Shown here: in pieces, positions 6,145-13,871 of the stretch
How positions within the stretch are numbered: position 1 is the stretch's first letter
Layout of the letters: each line of letters opens with the position of its first letter
Assembly (NCBI GenBank): GCA_900696515.1
Contig: CAADGK010000056.1
Span: 184,383 to 248,382 of the forward strand
DNA length: 64,000 bases
Source: an uncultured Nitrosospira sp.
GTDB taxonomy: Bacteria > Nitrospirota > Nitrospiria > Nitrospirales > Nitrospiraceae
Direction of reading: 5' to 3'
The notes under the pieces: generated by a model
What the model was told of the DNA's origin: nothing
Seen by the model: the letters and a program-made list of their open reading frames with translations, nothing else
The model's database searches: none
Position numbers and translations under genes: made by a program

Positions 6145-8385
6145 ATGAGGCTCCTCGCGCTTTCACTAAGGTTTGTCCTTCCCTTGGTGATCGTGTTGGC
6201 CGTGATCGCCTATGGGGTGGTCCCGGTCGTGGACTCGCTCGAGCTCAAATGGTTTATCCGCGACCTCGATATGCGGTCCAAGCTGATGGTCAGCACCATG
6301 GGGGGGCCGCTGGCCGATCTGCTGGTTTCCAACTCGACGGGCAAGATCTCCGCCTATTTTACTCGCATTATTCAGGATGAGCGGCTCTTTGCCGTGGGAT
6401 TTTGCGATCTGGAGAATCGCCTGCTCTATGAGACCCAGGCCTTTCCGCAGGATGTCACCTGTCAAGAGACGCTGAGTCTGGCACCAAACTCTTCGGACGT
6501 GCGGTCGTTCGGCAGCGGGCCGATGCATATCATGTCGGCTTCCATCGACTCCAATGGGCGCCGCCTTGGACGGCTTCTGTTGCTTCACGATATGCGGTTT
6601 ATTCAACAGCGGAGCAGTGATACGAAGCGCTATGTCTTTTATGTCTTTGCGGCGCTGACGGCGATCATCTCGCTGGTGACGTTGCTCATCGCGCATTTCA
6701 GCTGGAAAGAATGGGTGGCCGGTGTGCGGGCAATGGTGAAGGGCGAGCGGCTCTTGACCCCGTTGACGCAGGAGCAGCATGCCCCGGAACTTCAGCCGCT
6801 GGCGAAGGACTTGCGTTCGTTGGTGGAGGCGCTTGAGACCGATCGTCGCATGCGGGATGAGAGCCAAGTCTCATGGACGCCCTCCAGCCTCAAGTCGATT
6901 CTTCATGAGCAATTTTCAGGCGACCAGGTGCTGATCGTCTCCAACCGGCAGCCCTATGCCCATTTCTGGCAAGGGCAAAGCATTGCGGTGCAGGTGCCGG
7001 CGAGTGGGCTGGTGTCGGCTCTCGAGCCGGTAATGCGCGCCTGTTCCGGCATCTGGGTTGCACATGGAAATGGATCTGCGGACCGGGATGTCGTGGATGA
7101 CCGACACCATGTCAGCGTGCCGCCCTCGAATCCTACCTATCAGATTCGTCGTGTGTGGCTTACCGCCGAAGAAGAGGCCGGGTATTACTATGGATTTTCC
7201 AATGAGGGATTGTGGCCGCTTTGCCACATCGCCCATGTGCGGCCGACTTTCCGGTCATCAGATTGGAAGCATTATGTGGCCGTCAATGAACGGTTTGCCC
7301 AGGCCGTGTATGAGGAAGCCACGACCGACAATCCGGTCATACTCGTTCAGGACTACCATTTCGCGCTTCTTCCAAAGCTCATCCGAGACCGCTTGCCGAC
7401 TGCCACGATCATCATGTTTTGGCACATCCCCTGGCCGAACGCGGAAAGCTTCGGGATTTGCCCCTGGCGGGAGGAAATTCTGGAGGGACTTCTGGGGAGC
7501 AGCATTCTCGGGTTCCACACCAGGGTGCATTGCAACAATTTCATTGATAGCGTCGATCGTACCCTCGAGGCACGGATCGATCGGAACAGCTCCACGGTGT
7601 CGTATGGGGGAAAAATGACCGCCGTCAATCCCTATCCGATCTCCATTGAGTGGCCGTTGCAATGGCTGCGCAATCAGCCACCGATCCAAGAATGCCGGGC
7701 CAGGCTGCGGGAAGCGTACGGGATGCCGGAGGATCGCCTCATCGGTCTGGGGGTTGAACGGTTGGATTACACGAAGGGTATCCTCGAGCGGTTCATGGCT
7801 GTGGAACGTCTGTTGGAACTCCAACCGGAATGGATCGGAAAGTTTACCTTTATCCAGATTGCTGCTCCGAGTCGCTCCGTCATCGAGCAGTACCACCATT
7901 TTACCAGTCAGGTCTCCGCCCTGGCCGAACAGATCAATAAGCGATTTGGGCATACCGGCTATGAACCGATCTGTCTCCGTATCCAACATCACGAGCCGGC
8001 CGAGGTCTGTGAGTGCTATCGTGGTGTGGATCTGTGTGTCGTGAGCAGTCTCCATGATGGGATGAATCTCGTCGCGAAGGAGTTTGTCGGCGCCCGGGAC
8101 GATGAGCAGGGGGTGCTGATTCTCAGTCAATTCACGGGGGCCGCTCGGGAGCTGACGGAGGCGCTGGTGATCAATCCCTACGACATCGATCAGTTTGCCG
8201 CGGCCCTCCATCTTGGCCTGACGATGCCGAAGGTGGAACAACGGGCCAGAATGCAGAGCATGCGCGGGCTGATTCAGGAGTTCAATGTCTATCGGTGGGC
8301 GGGACGGATGCTCATCGATGCTGCTCGCATGAGGCAGAAGGAACGAGTGATGAAACAGGTACGACGACCGAGTTTACTGGGCTGA
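6145..8385 (+). CDS. otsA: Membrane-anchored trehalose-6-phosphate synthase
   Basis: A 746-residue fusion. Residues 1-25 form one transmembrane helix. About 26-155 are a non-catalytic, probably periplasmic domain. About 163-187 (YVFYVFAALTAIISLVTLLI) form a second helix, and a HAMP-like linker runs to about 235. The rest is a complete GT20 domain: VSNRQPY (about 264), HIPWPNAESFG (about 426), GVERLDYTKGI (about 535) and DGMNLVAKEF (about 637). It transfers glucose from a nucleotide sugar to glucose-6-phosphate, giving trehalose-6-phosphate for OtsB just downstream (21 bp gap). Ordinary OtsA is soluble and about 460-490 residues. The extra module resembles the input half of a histidine kinase or chemoreceptor, which suggests that an external cue gates synthesis; that role is inference. 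Confidence 0.88.
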   Translation: MRLLALSLRFVLPLVIVLAVIAYGVVPVVDSLELKWFIRDLDMRSKLMVSTMGGPLADLLVSNSTGKISAYFTRIIQDERLFAVGFCDLENRLLYETQAFPQDVTCQETLSLAPNSSDVRSFGSGPMHIMSASIDSNGRRLGRLLLLHDMRFIQQRSSDTKRYVFYVFAALTAIISLVTLLIAHFSWKEWVAGVRAMVKGERLLTPLTQEQHAPELQPLAKDLRSLVEALETDRRMRDESQVSWTPSSLKSILHEQFSGDQVLIVSNRQPYAHFWQGQSIAVQVPASGLVSALEPVMRACSGIWVAHGNGSADRDVVDDRHHVSVPPSNPTYQIRRVWLTAEEEAGYYYGFSNEGLWPLCHIAHVRPTFRSSDWKHYVAVNERFAQAVYEEATTDNPVILVQDYHFALLPKLIRDRLPTATIIMFWHIPWPNAESFGICPWREEILEGLLGSSILGFHTRVHCNNFIDSVDRTLEARIDRNSSTVSYGGKMTAVNPYPISIEWPLQWLRNQPPIQECRARLREAYGMPEDRLIGLGVERLDYTKGILERFMAVERLLELQPEWIGKFTFIQIAAPSRSVIEQYHHFTSQVSALAEQINKRFGHTGYEPICLRIQHHEPAEVCECYRGVDLCVVSSLHDGMNLVAKEFVGARDDEQGVLILSQFTGAARELTEALVINPYDIDQFAAALHLGLTMPKVEQRARMQSMRGLIQEFNVYRWAGRMLIDAARMRQKERVMKQVRRPSLLG

Positions 8386-8406
8386 TGGAAAGGTATCACG
8401 GGCATC

Positions 8407-9231
8407 ATGGATTATCTCTTGACGGAAACAGGCAAGCTGGAGTTGGAGAAACTCGTACAAGGGAGAGCACTCTACGCATTTGATTTTGATGGAACCTTGG
8501 CGAAGATCGTTCGAGAGCATCATGCGGCCAGGCTGTCACGCCCCATCCGCTTCTGGCTTGAAAAGCTTGCTCAGGGATCTCCAGCCGCGATTATCTCCGG
8601 ACGCTCCGTCGAAGATTTGCAATCGCGGGTAGGGACGGTCGTGCCTCACTTGATCGGCAACCACGGTTCAGAAGGTCCTCATACGCGTGAAGAGGATCGG
8701 CTCCATGTGCGAGAGACCTGTCGGGCCTGGTTGCAGTCGGTTACCGACCGGTTTCACGATGAACTGGCGCGCTGCGGGGTGTCTATTGAGAATAAGTCCT
8801 ATTCGCTCTCCTTTCACTATCGGACCGTCGAACACCGGGAGGAGGCGCGGGTGCTGATTACCAAAGTGATTGGTGAGTTGTCTCCCCCTCCGCGCATTGT
8901 CCTTGGGAAATCTGTCGTCAACGTGATGCCGCCGACGGCTTCGCACAAGGGGACGGCGTTGTTGGAGTATATGCGCCGGCTTGATTGTTCTCTGGCGCTC
9001 TATGTGGGAGATGACGAAACCGATGAAGATGTCTTTGCGCTACGAGACTCCCGCATTCTCACCGTGAGGGTTGGTCGGAAGAAGGGTTCGGCGGCCCGGT
9101 ATTTTCTGAAAAGACAGGCGGAAATCACCGCGGTACTTCGCTTCCTGGTCGAGGGCGGCAACCACAGTCTTCATACCTGGAGCGGGTGTCATGACCAGGG
9201 GGTTTCCAGACCTATCCCCCCATCCTCATGA
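8407..9231 (+). CDS. otsB: Trehalose-6-phosphate phosphatase
   Basis: A 274-residue HAD-superfamily phosphatase. Motif I is FDFDGTLAKI (nucleophile and acid/base Asp, about residue 27), motif II IISGRSVEDL, then GNHGSEGP, and motif IV VGDDETDEDVF (about 200), all typical of OtsB. It removes phosphate from trehalose-6-phosphate to release trehalose. It follows otsA by 21 bp on the same strand, so co-transcription is expected. The C-terminal 25 residues (after FLVEGG) are not conserved-looking. Start ATG 8407 with a weak purine-rich stretch upstream. Confidence 0.9.
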   Translation: MDYLLTETGKLELEKLVQGRALYAFDFDGTLAKIVREHHAARLSRPIRFWLEKLAQGSPAAIISGRSVEDLQSRVGTVVPHLIGNHGSEGPHTREEDRLHVRETCRAWLQSVTDRFHDELARCGVSIENKSYSLSFHYRTVEHREEARVLITKVIGELSPPPRIVLGKSVVNVMPPTASHKGTALLEYMRRLDCSLALYVGDDETDEDVFALRDSRILTVRVGRKKGSAARYFLKRQAEITAVLRFLVEGGNHSLHTWSGCHDQGVSRPIPPSS

Positions 9232-9352
9232 ACGGATCGGGCGGGGTATTGAAAAGTCCTTCAACTTCGTTCTCGCGTCCCTTGCGGGATGATGTTCCGT
9301 CGTCCGTCCGCGAGACACGCAATGCGGATCAACGAGGCTGGTAACATCCTGG

Positions 9353-10900
9353 TTACTCCGCCAATTGTGATCGTTCCCGTCCGAGCAGCAGATCATACGG
9401 GGCGAAGTCGTCGCTCAGCACCACACCCGGAGGCCAGGGATCGGTTCGGCGCGTAGCTAATAACGCGAGTGTTTCCATCGGCAAGCGCTGTTTTGTGGCC
9501 GCCTCGGTTATCTTCGATAGGGTCTGCTCTGCTGAAGCCTGTTCAATGAAACGGCCTCCAAAGAACACCAAGTTCTTTGCCGGGGACATGCCTGGTTTCC
9601 ACGGTCCTTCCACCGCAAAACTCTCCAGCACTGGAAAGGATTGTCTCATCGTCTGCACGACCGCCGACGCGCGGGCGAGATCCCCCTCTTTCCCGGACGA
9701 GGCCAGGTTGACGGCAACAATGCCATCCGGATTCAGGTGTGCCCTGACCAGGGCATAGAACTCCGCCGTGGTCAGATGGAACGGGATCATGTCTCGCGCG
9801 AAGGCGTCAATCCACATGAGATCGTACGTTTGATCCGTCGCGTTCAGAAAGGCTCGACCATCTTTGACGAAGACGTGGTGATTGGCCGGGGGGTGATACG
9901 CGAAATACTCTTCCGCCATGCGGACCACCACCGGGTCGAACTCCACGACATCCAACTCCAATGCGGGCCATCGTTGTGCCAACCACTTCGCTATTGAACC
10001 ACCACCATGACCGATGATCAGGCCGCGTTTTGGTTCGGACACCAATGCCAGCGACGCGACCATCATTTGGCTGTACGGAAGAAACAGAGAAACCGGTTCG
10101 ACTTTCCACATGGTGGCATGGAACGTCCGGTCCAGGACGAGATAGCGGAACAGATCATCCTCACGGATGCGGACCTGCTGGTAGGGACTTTCCTCCTGAT
10201 GGATGGGAGCCCTAAGTCGTTGGACGGGGTGGAGAGCCAGCATCCCCAACAGCGCGATGCATCCGACTGCAATCAATGGGACGAAGGGGCGGGTGGGTGT
10301 ACCGTGCATCAGCCATAGGAGCCCAAGTCCCACCTGGATGCCGCCCAACCAGGCAAGGAGAGACTGGCTTCCGAGCCAGGACAACAGGAAAAAGGCGGTT
10401 CCCCAGGTTCCGGCCAGACTGCCCACGGTCGAGAGGGCGATCATGCGGCCGGTCTGCCGGCCGAGGTGATCCATATCGGCTACGGCCAACCGCAACATGG
10501 CCGGTAACACCCCGCTGAGGCCGAATGCGGGTGGAGCAAGAAGCACGGTCGCGGCGAGGCAGGGGCCCCAACGAGGGTCCTGCACCAGTTTCTCGATCTC
10601 GAATAGAACGGGCTGGTTCATCCAGGCCACGAGAAACGTCCATCCACCGGAAAGCAGCAATAATGCCGCCAGGACCCGTCCGCTGGCATACCGATCGGAG
10701 ATCCATCCGCCGAAGGCATATCCGCTGCTCATCGCGGCCAGAATCACACCGATCAAGGCTCCCCACACGAACAACGAACTGCCGAATACAGGGGCCAACA
10801 GCCGGCTTCCTAAAATCTCCAAAGCCATCACGACTGCTCCGGTCACAAGGGCAGTGCCGAGCAAGTACCATCGAGGAATACGAGGGGGATGAAGCGTCAT
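9353..10900 (-). CDS. Membrane-fused spermidine synthase-like protein
   Basis: A 515-residue protein with two parts. The N-terminal half (about residues 10-230) has some seven or more hydrophobic helices and the MALEILGSRLLAPVFGSS signature of fused MFS/spermidine-synthase proteins. The C-terminal half is a spermidine-synthase-like Rossmann domain: LIIGHGGGSIAKWL (nucleotide-binding loop), VVEFDPVVVRMA, and DLMWIDAFARD in place of the usual DxxxxDxx aminopropyl-transfer region. Such fusions are common, but their substrate is rarely known, so polyamine synthesis cannot be assumed. It is a single gene, convergent with otsB. Confidence 0.8.
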   Translation of the reverse strand: MTLHPPRIPRWYLLGTALVTGAVVMALEILGSRLLAPVFGSSLFVWGALIGVILAAMSSGYAFGGWISDRYASGRVLAALLLLSGGWTFLVAWMNQPVLFEIEKLVQDPRWGPCLAATVLLAPPAFGLSGVLPAMLRLAVADMDHLGRQTGRMIALSTVGSLAGTWGTAFFLLSWLGSQSLLAWLGGIQVGLGLLWLMHGTPTRPFVPLIAVGCIALLGMLALHPVQRLRAPIHQEESPYQQVRIREDDLFRYLVLDRTFHATMWKVEPVSLFLPYSQMMVASLALVSEPKRGLIIGHGGGSIAKWLAQRWPALELDVVEFDPVVVRMAEEYFAYHPPANHHVFVKDGRAFLNATDQTYDLMWIDAFARDMIPFHLTTAEFYALVRAHLNPDGIVAVNLASSGKEGDLARASAVVQTMRQSFPVLESFAVEGPWKPGMSPAKNLVFFGGRFIEQASAEQTLSKITEAATKQRLPMETLALLATRRTDPWPPGVVLSDDFAPYDLLLGRERSQLAE

Positions 10901-11063
10901 CGATTGGAGGGGAGTTTGCGAACCCTTCTCCTGAGTTGAACTGGAAGCGGCGTCGGATTGTACTCACCGTATTTCGCAGGAGTCAACGAAGGTCGGCGGG
11001 CGGTACTGGTAAAGTTTGATCCCTTGCCTTCTTGAATTTTTTAGATAGAGTAGACTATAAGGT

Positions 11064-11095
11064 GTTCAGGGAGTAGTGAGCGCTACTCCCTGAAC
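11064..11095. terminator. Strong hairpin at the edge of the accessory patch
   Basis: GTTCAGGGAGTAG, loop TGAGCG, CTACTCCCTGAAC: a perfect 13-bp stem. It lies 16 bp beyond the stop of the leftward DUF1508-like gene, so it can act as that gene's terminator. Read in that direction there is no strong U-tract directly after the stem. It could also mark an element boundary. Confidence 0.5.
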
Positions 11096-11110
11096 TACAA
11101 CCCACCGCAC

Positions 11111-11278
11111 TTACTCGTAGACCGGTGCGTTGTATGATCCCTTAACTAACTGGATTCCGGCTAAGCAGTCCTGCTTGTTCCAGTAAGACTCAGCGGAATC
11201 TGCGATGGTTTTCCAGTTGCTTGCGACTAGCCGCCATCGCCACTGACCGATGCTGTCTTTGTATAGTTGAAAGTGCAT
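11111..11278 (-). CDS. DUF1508/YegP-like small protein
   Basis: A 55-residue gene below the ORF-track cutoff. Its start is clear: AAAGGAGGTGAATACCT then ATG at 11278. The protein reads MHFQLYKDSIGQWRWRLVASN..., with a later KQDCLAGIQLVKGS, matching the one-repeat YegP/DUF1508 pattern (F-x-x-Y-x-D--G-x-W-R-W-R-L, then a Cys/Ala/Gly-I helix). These are small alpha+beta proteins of unknown function found on chromosomes, plasmids and phages. It is divergent from the neighbouring 67-residue ORF, with 21 bp between the two starts. Confidence 0.75.
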   Translation of the reverse strand: MHFQLYKDSIGQWRWRLVASNWKTIADSAESYWNKQDCLAGIQLVKGSYNAPVYE

Positions 11279-11299
11279 AGGTATTCACCTCCTTTCGTT

Positions 11300-11503
11300 A
11301 TGGACTATAAAACCTACCTCTTTACCTACAGCTTTGATGGAGCACAATGGGAATTGCCCATCAAAGCCAAGACGCCCGAAGAGGCACAGGCGCGTCTCAA
11401 CCGTGCCGTCTATGCCGAATACACTGGTGAGTTAATAGCCTCCATTCCCATCTCCTCATCGTGGTTTTCACGGGTTGCCAAGTTTTTCAGATTAGGGCAT
11501 TAA
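11300..11503 (+). CDS. Small conserved-looking protein of unknown function
   Basis: A 67-residue protein from the ATG at 11300, starting MDYKTYLFTYSFDGAQWELPIKA. The track's earlier start at 11267 is unlikely because it overlaps the divergent DUF1508-like gene. The sequence has a beta-strand-rich first half (YLFTYSFDGAQWELPIKAK), a short Ala/Glu/Arg-rich helix (TPEEAQARLNRA) and a basic tail. I recognise no named family. The 3' end overlaps the convergent transposase gene by 12 bp. No clear ribosome-binding site is seen, since the purine-rich sequence here serves the opposite strand. Confidence 0.5.
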   Translation: MDYKTYLFTYSFDGAQWELPIKAKTPEEAQARLNRAVYAEYTGELIASIPISSSWFSRVAKFFRLGH

Positions 11504-12322
11504 CCGCACAATCTCTTCCAAGCTCCACACATGAGCTGATACTCCGGCTTGCATGGCTGGCGTAACTCTCAGTGTGGAATGAATCCGCGCAAAGTTGTAA
11601 TACATGAAGTAGAGAGCCAGTGCATGCCGGTGATTCTCAATCTTCTTGCTGTGCGCATTGGTCAGTCTGGTAAACCGTCTCATTCCCATCCGTATTTGTA
11701 GGTTCATCCTTTCTGCGTAGCTGGTTGATACATGGGTTGCGTCAGGGTTGCCTGTAATCTTGTTCTTCTTGGCTCCACAGCATTGAGCAGGGCTATACCG
11801 AGTGGTGACACCTTCCTGAGGCGGGGCCGCGTAGATCTTTTCAAGCATGGCGTAGTCAATCTCTGATCCAAAGGCCTTTTCGACAGCCTGCAAGTAGGCT
11901 CTATGTCCATCGGTTGTAAGTTGAACGCGATTAGCTAACCGTGAAGCCACATCAGAGATGAATTTTTCTGCATACGGGACGCTCCGCTCTCCTACTAGCC
12001 ATGAGATCATCAGCTTGGTATCGGCGCAAATAGCTGTCCAGGTCCACACACTGCCGAATCCAAACTTACCCTTCATTTCATCTGACAGATTCTTATCCTT
12101 CGCAAAACAGAACGACCATATTTCGTCGGCTTGAACGCGGCGGCATGGAAGATTGCGGAGCTTCTCGTCCTGATAGTTGGCGCAGCATGCGCCAAGATCG
12201 GCGAGCAACTTGAGGATGGTAGGCTTTGATACTCCAGTCATGCGGACGGTGCTGTTAATACTTGCTCCTTCGACTAACGCAGATACAACCTGCGTCTTCA
12301 ACTTCAGATTTAGTCGGTTCAT
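11492..12322 (-). CDS. IS1-like DDE transposase
   Basis: 276 residues from the ATG at 12322 (GGGCGGCAC upstream); the track's extra seven residues begin at a TTG. An N-terminal helix-turn-helix (VSALVEGASINSTVRMTGVSKPTILKLL) is followed by a DDE core: D in ADEIWSFCF, D in TTDGHRAYL, and E in YAERMNLQIRMGMRRFTR, then the conserved HxxxxxxYxxxYNFARIH end. This is a one-frame relative of IS1 transposases. It looks full length. I could not find terminal inverted repeats or target duplications, so it may be an immobile copy or a domesticated gene. It is adjacent to a Fic gene in an A+T-richer patch. Confidence 0.75.
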   Translation of the reverse strand: MNRLNLKLKTQVVSALVEGASINSTVRMTGVSKPTILKLLADLGACCANYQDEKLRNLPCRRVQADEIWSFCFAKDKNLSDEMKGKFGFGSVWTWTAICADTKLMISWLVGERSVPYAEKFISDVASRLANRVQLTTDGHRAYLQAVEKAFGSEIDYAMLEKIYAAPPQEGVTTRYSPAQCCGAKKNKITGNPDATHVSTSYAERMNLQIRMGMRRFTRLTNAHSKKIENHRHALALYFMYYNFARIHSTLRVTPAMQAGVSAHVWSLEEIVRLMP

Positions 12323-12351
12323 GTGCCGCCCATTAGTTATCAACAGCTAGC

Positions 12352-12380
12352 TTGACATCAGATAATAACTGACTTATAAT
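12352..12380 (+). promoter_or_regulatory. Perfect-consensus sigma70 promoter of the Fic gene
   Basis: TTGACA (12352-12357), a 17-bp spacer and TATAAT (12375-12380): 12 of 12 consensus bases at ideal spacing. The Fic start is 36 bp downstream of the -10 box. An imperfect inverted repeat (TCAGATAATAAC 12358-12369 against CTTATAATCAGA 12373-12384, 9/12) overlaps the spacer and -10 box and could be an operator. Confidence 0.65.
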
Positions 12381-12416
12381 CAGATTGCAAGATGTAATCA
12401 TGCGTAGAATACGCAC

Positions 12417-13580
12417 ATGTTATTCACAGCAACACATATGGACGGTGATGAGAGTAGAGTCATACAAGATATTGACTCTATAAGGAAGTCTTTGGGGTAT
12501 GCCTTGGGAGCTTCGCCACAAAAATGGTACGGCTATTTAAGAAGAAGCATGCTCGCAAAGGCTATTAGAGGATCAAACAGCATCGAAGGCTACAACATCA
12601 CGCGAGATGATGCGATGGCAGTTGCAGAAGGTGACGAACCTTTTGATGCTAAGACCCAAGAATGGTTAGCCAATGTTGGCTATCGAAATGCGATGACTTA
12701 TGTTCTTCAGCTAGCAAATGATCCGCATTTCTCATACAGCGATGGGCTAATCCGAAGTCTTCATTACATGATGCTGCAATATGACATGCCAAAGAATCCC
12801 GGTCGTTGGAGGCCGGGCAATATTTTCGTTCGTGATGAGCAGAAAAATGAGACAGTATATGAAGGTCCTGAGTTTGAGAAAGTTCCTAAATTGATGAGCG
12901 AACTGATAGATTCCCTGAATATGTCTACTAGGGAACATCCGATTATAAGAGGAGCCATGGCCCACCTTAACCTGGCTATGATCCATCCATTTTCAGATGG
13001 AAATGGACGAATGGCTAGATGTTTACAGACACTCGTGTTGGCTAGAGATGGGATACTTGCGCCTCAGTTCTGTAGTATTGAGGAGTATTTAGGAAGAAAT
13101 ACACAGCCGTACTATGATGTTCTAGCCACAGTTGGGCAAGGTTCTTGGAACCCACACAATGACTCCCGCCCGTGGATCAGATTTTGCCTTACCGCACATT
13201 TCCGCCAGGCCATGATTTTACGGAGGCGCATTAAAGAAGCGAATCGCGTTGGGGAGCAACTGGACATCGAGATAAAAAAACATGGATTTCCTGACCGAGT
13301 GCTAGCGGTATTGTTTGATGCTGCCTTTGGCTATAGAGTCAGAAACTCTTCCTATCGTATTGCAGCCGAAATATCGGAGAACTTGGCCAGTAGAGATTTC
13401 AAAGAGCTTGTAGAGGTTGGGTTATTGGTCGCATCGGGAGAACGCCGAGGGCGTTTCTATATGGCGTCCAAGGCCCTAGCGATGCTACGAGAGAGGGCGA
13501 AAGAATCCAGGGAAGATGAACATCTTGACCCATTTATGAGTGGGAATATTACTCCTCAGGAAAACCTACCGTTTTCTTGA
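12417..13580 (+). CDS. Fic family protein (class II, self-inhibited)
   Basis: A 387-residue Fic protein. The catalytic loop HPFSDGNGRMAR (about residue 185) matches HxFx(D/E)GNGRxxR completely, so AMP transfer from ATP to a hydroxyl side chain is expected. An N-terminal SNSIEG (about residue 57) fits the inhibitory (S/T)xxxE(G/N) helix of class II Fic enzymes, whose Glu blocks the ATP gamma-phosphate. The C-terminal third looks like a winged-helix domain (YRIAAEISENLASRDFKELVEVGLL). The target is unknown; stand-alone class II Fic proteins often modify themselves or other cell proteins. The gene is A+T-richer than its surroundings and has an unusually perfect promoter, both signs of acquisition. 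No Shine-Dalgarno is visible before the ATG. Confidence 0.88.
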   Translation: MLFTATHMDGDESRVIQDIDSIRKSLGYALGASPQKWYGYLRRSMLAKAIRGSNSIEGYNITRDDAMAVAEGDEPFDAKTQEWLANVGYRNAMTYVLQLANDPHFSYSDGLIRSLHYMMLQYDMPKNPGRWRPGNIFVRDEQKNETVYEGPEFEKVPKLMSELIDSLNMSTREHPIIRGAMAHLNLAMIHPFSDGNGRMARCLQTLVLARDGILAPQFCSIEEYLGRNTQPYYDVLATVGQGSWNPHNDSRPWIRFCLTAHFRQAMILRRRIKEANRVGEQLDIEIKKHGFPDRVLAVLFDAAFGYRVRNSSYRIAAEISENLASRDFKELVEVGLLVASGERRGRFYMASKALAMLRERAKESREDEHLDPFMSGNITPQENLPFS

Positions 13581-13806
13581 TGGCAGTTTCTTCTGAGTAG
13601 ATAAAGATTCCCCAATTGCCGCTTCGACCACAGAGCGGGCCAGTAGGTTTACATCAGTGGGATTTTTCTTGTTTTTTTTCTTCTTTGTTTTTGGCTTTGG
13701 CATGGGCTCATCATGCCAGAGCTGAGAGCCGTTCGCTAGCCCCTCTCAGATTCAAACTTTACCAGTACCCGGCGGGCATTCCCCTGCGGACCGAATAGGG
13801 AATTCA

Positions 13807-13835
13807 TTGCCCGAGGCAGTTCAGGTTGTTATACT
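13807..13835 (+). promoter_or_regulatory. ugd: Candidate sigma70 promoter of ugd
   Basis: TTGCCC (13807-13812), a 17-bp spacer and TATACT (13830-13835; 5/6 to consensus), 37 bp before the ugd ATG. The rest of the 290-bp gap after the Fic gene holds a T-rich stretch near 13670 and no convincing gene. Confidence 0.45.
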
Positions 13836-13871
13836 TTTTGAACGAATTTCTAAGGCGAAGGGGGGGTGGGC

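Noticed and set aside
7258-8241. 327-residue minus-strand ORF
   Set aside because: Antisense shadow of otsA with no family features.
11492-12343. Complete insertion sequence around the IS1-like transposase
   Set aside because: I could not find terminal inverted repeats or target-site duplications on either side, so only the transposase gene is reported.
13616-13798. 60-residue ORF between fic and ugd
   Set aside because: No ribosome-binding site, and its sequence crosses a T-rich tract giving a chance hydrophobic run.
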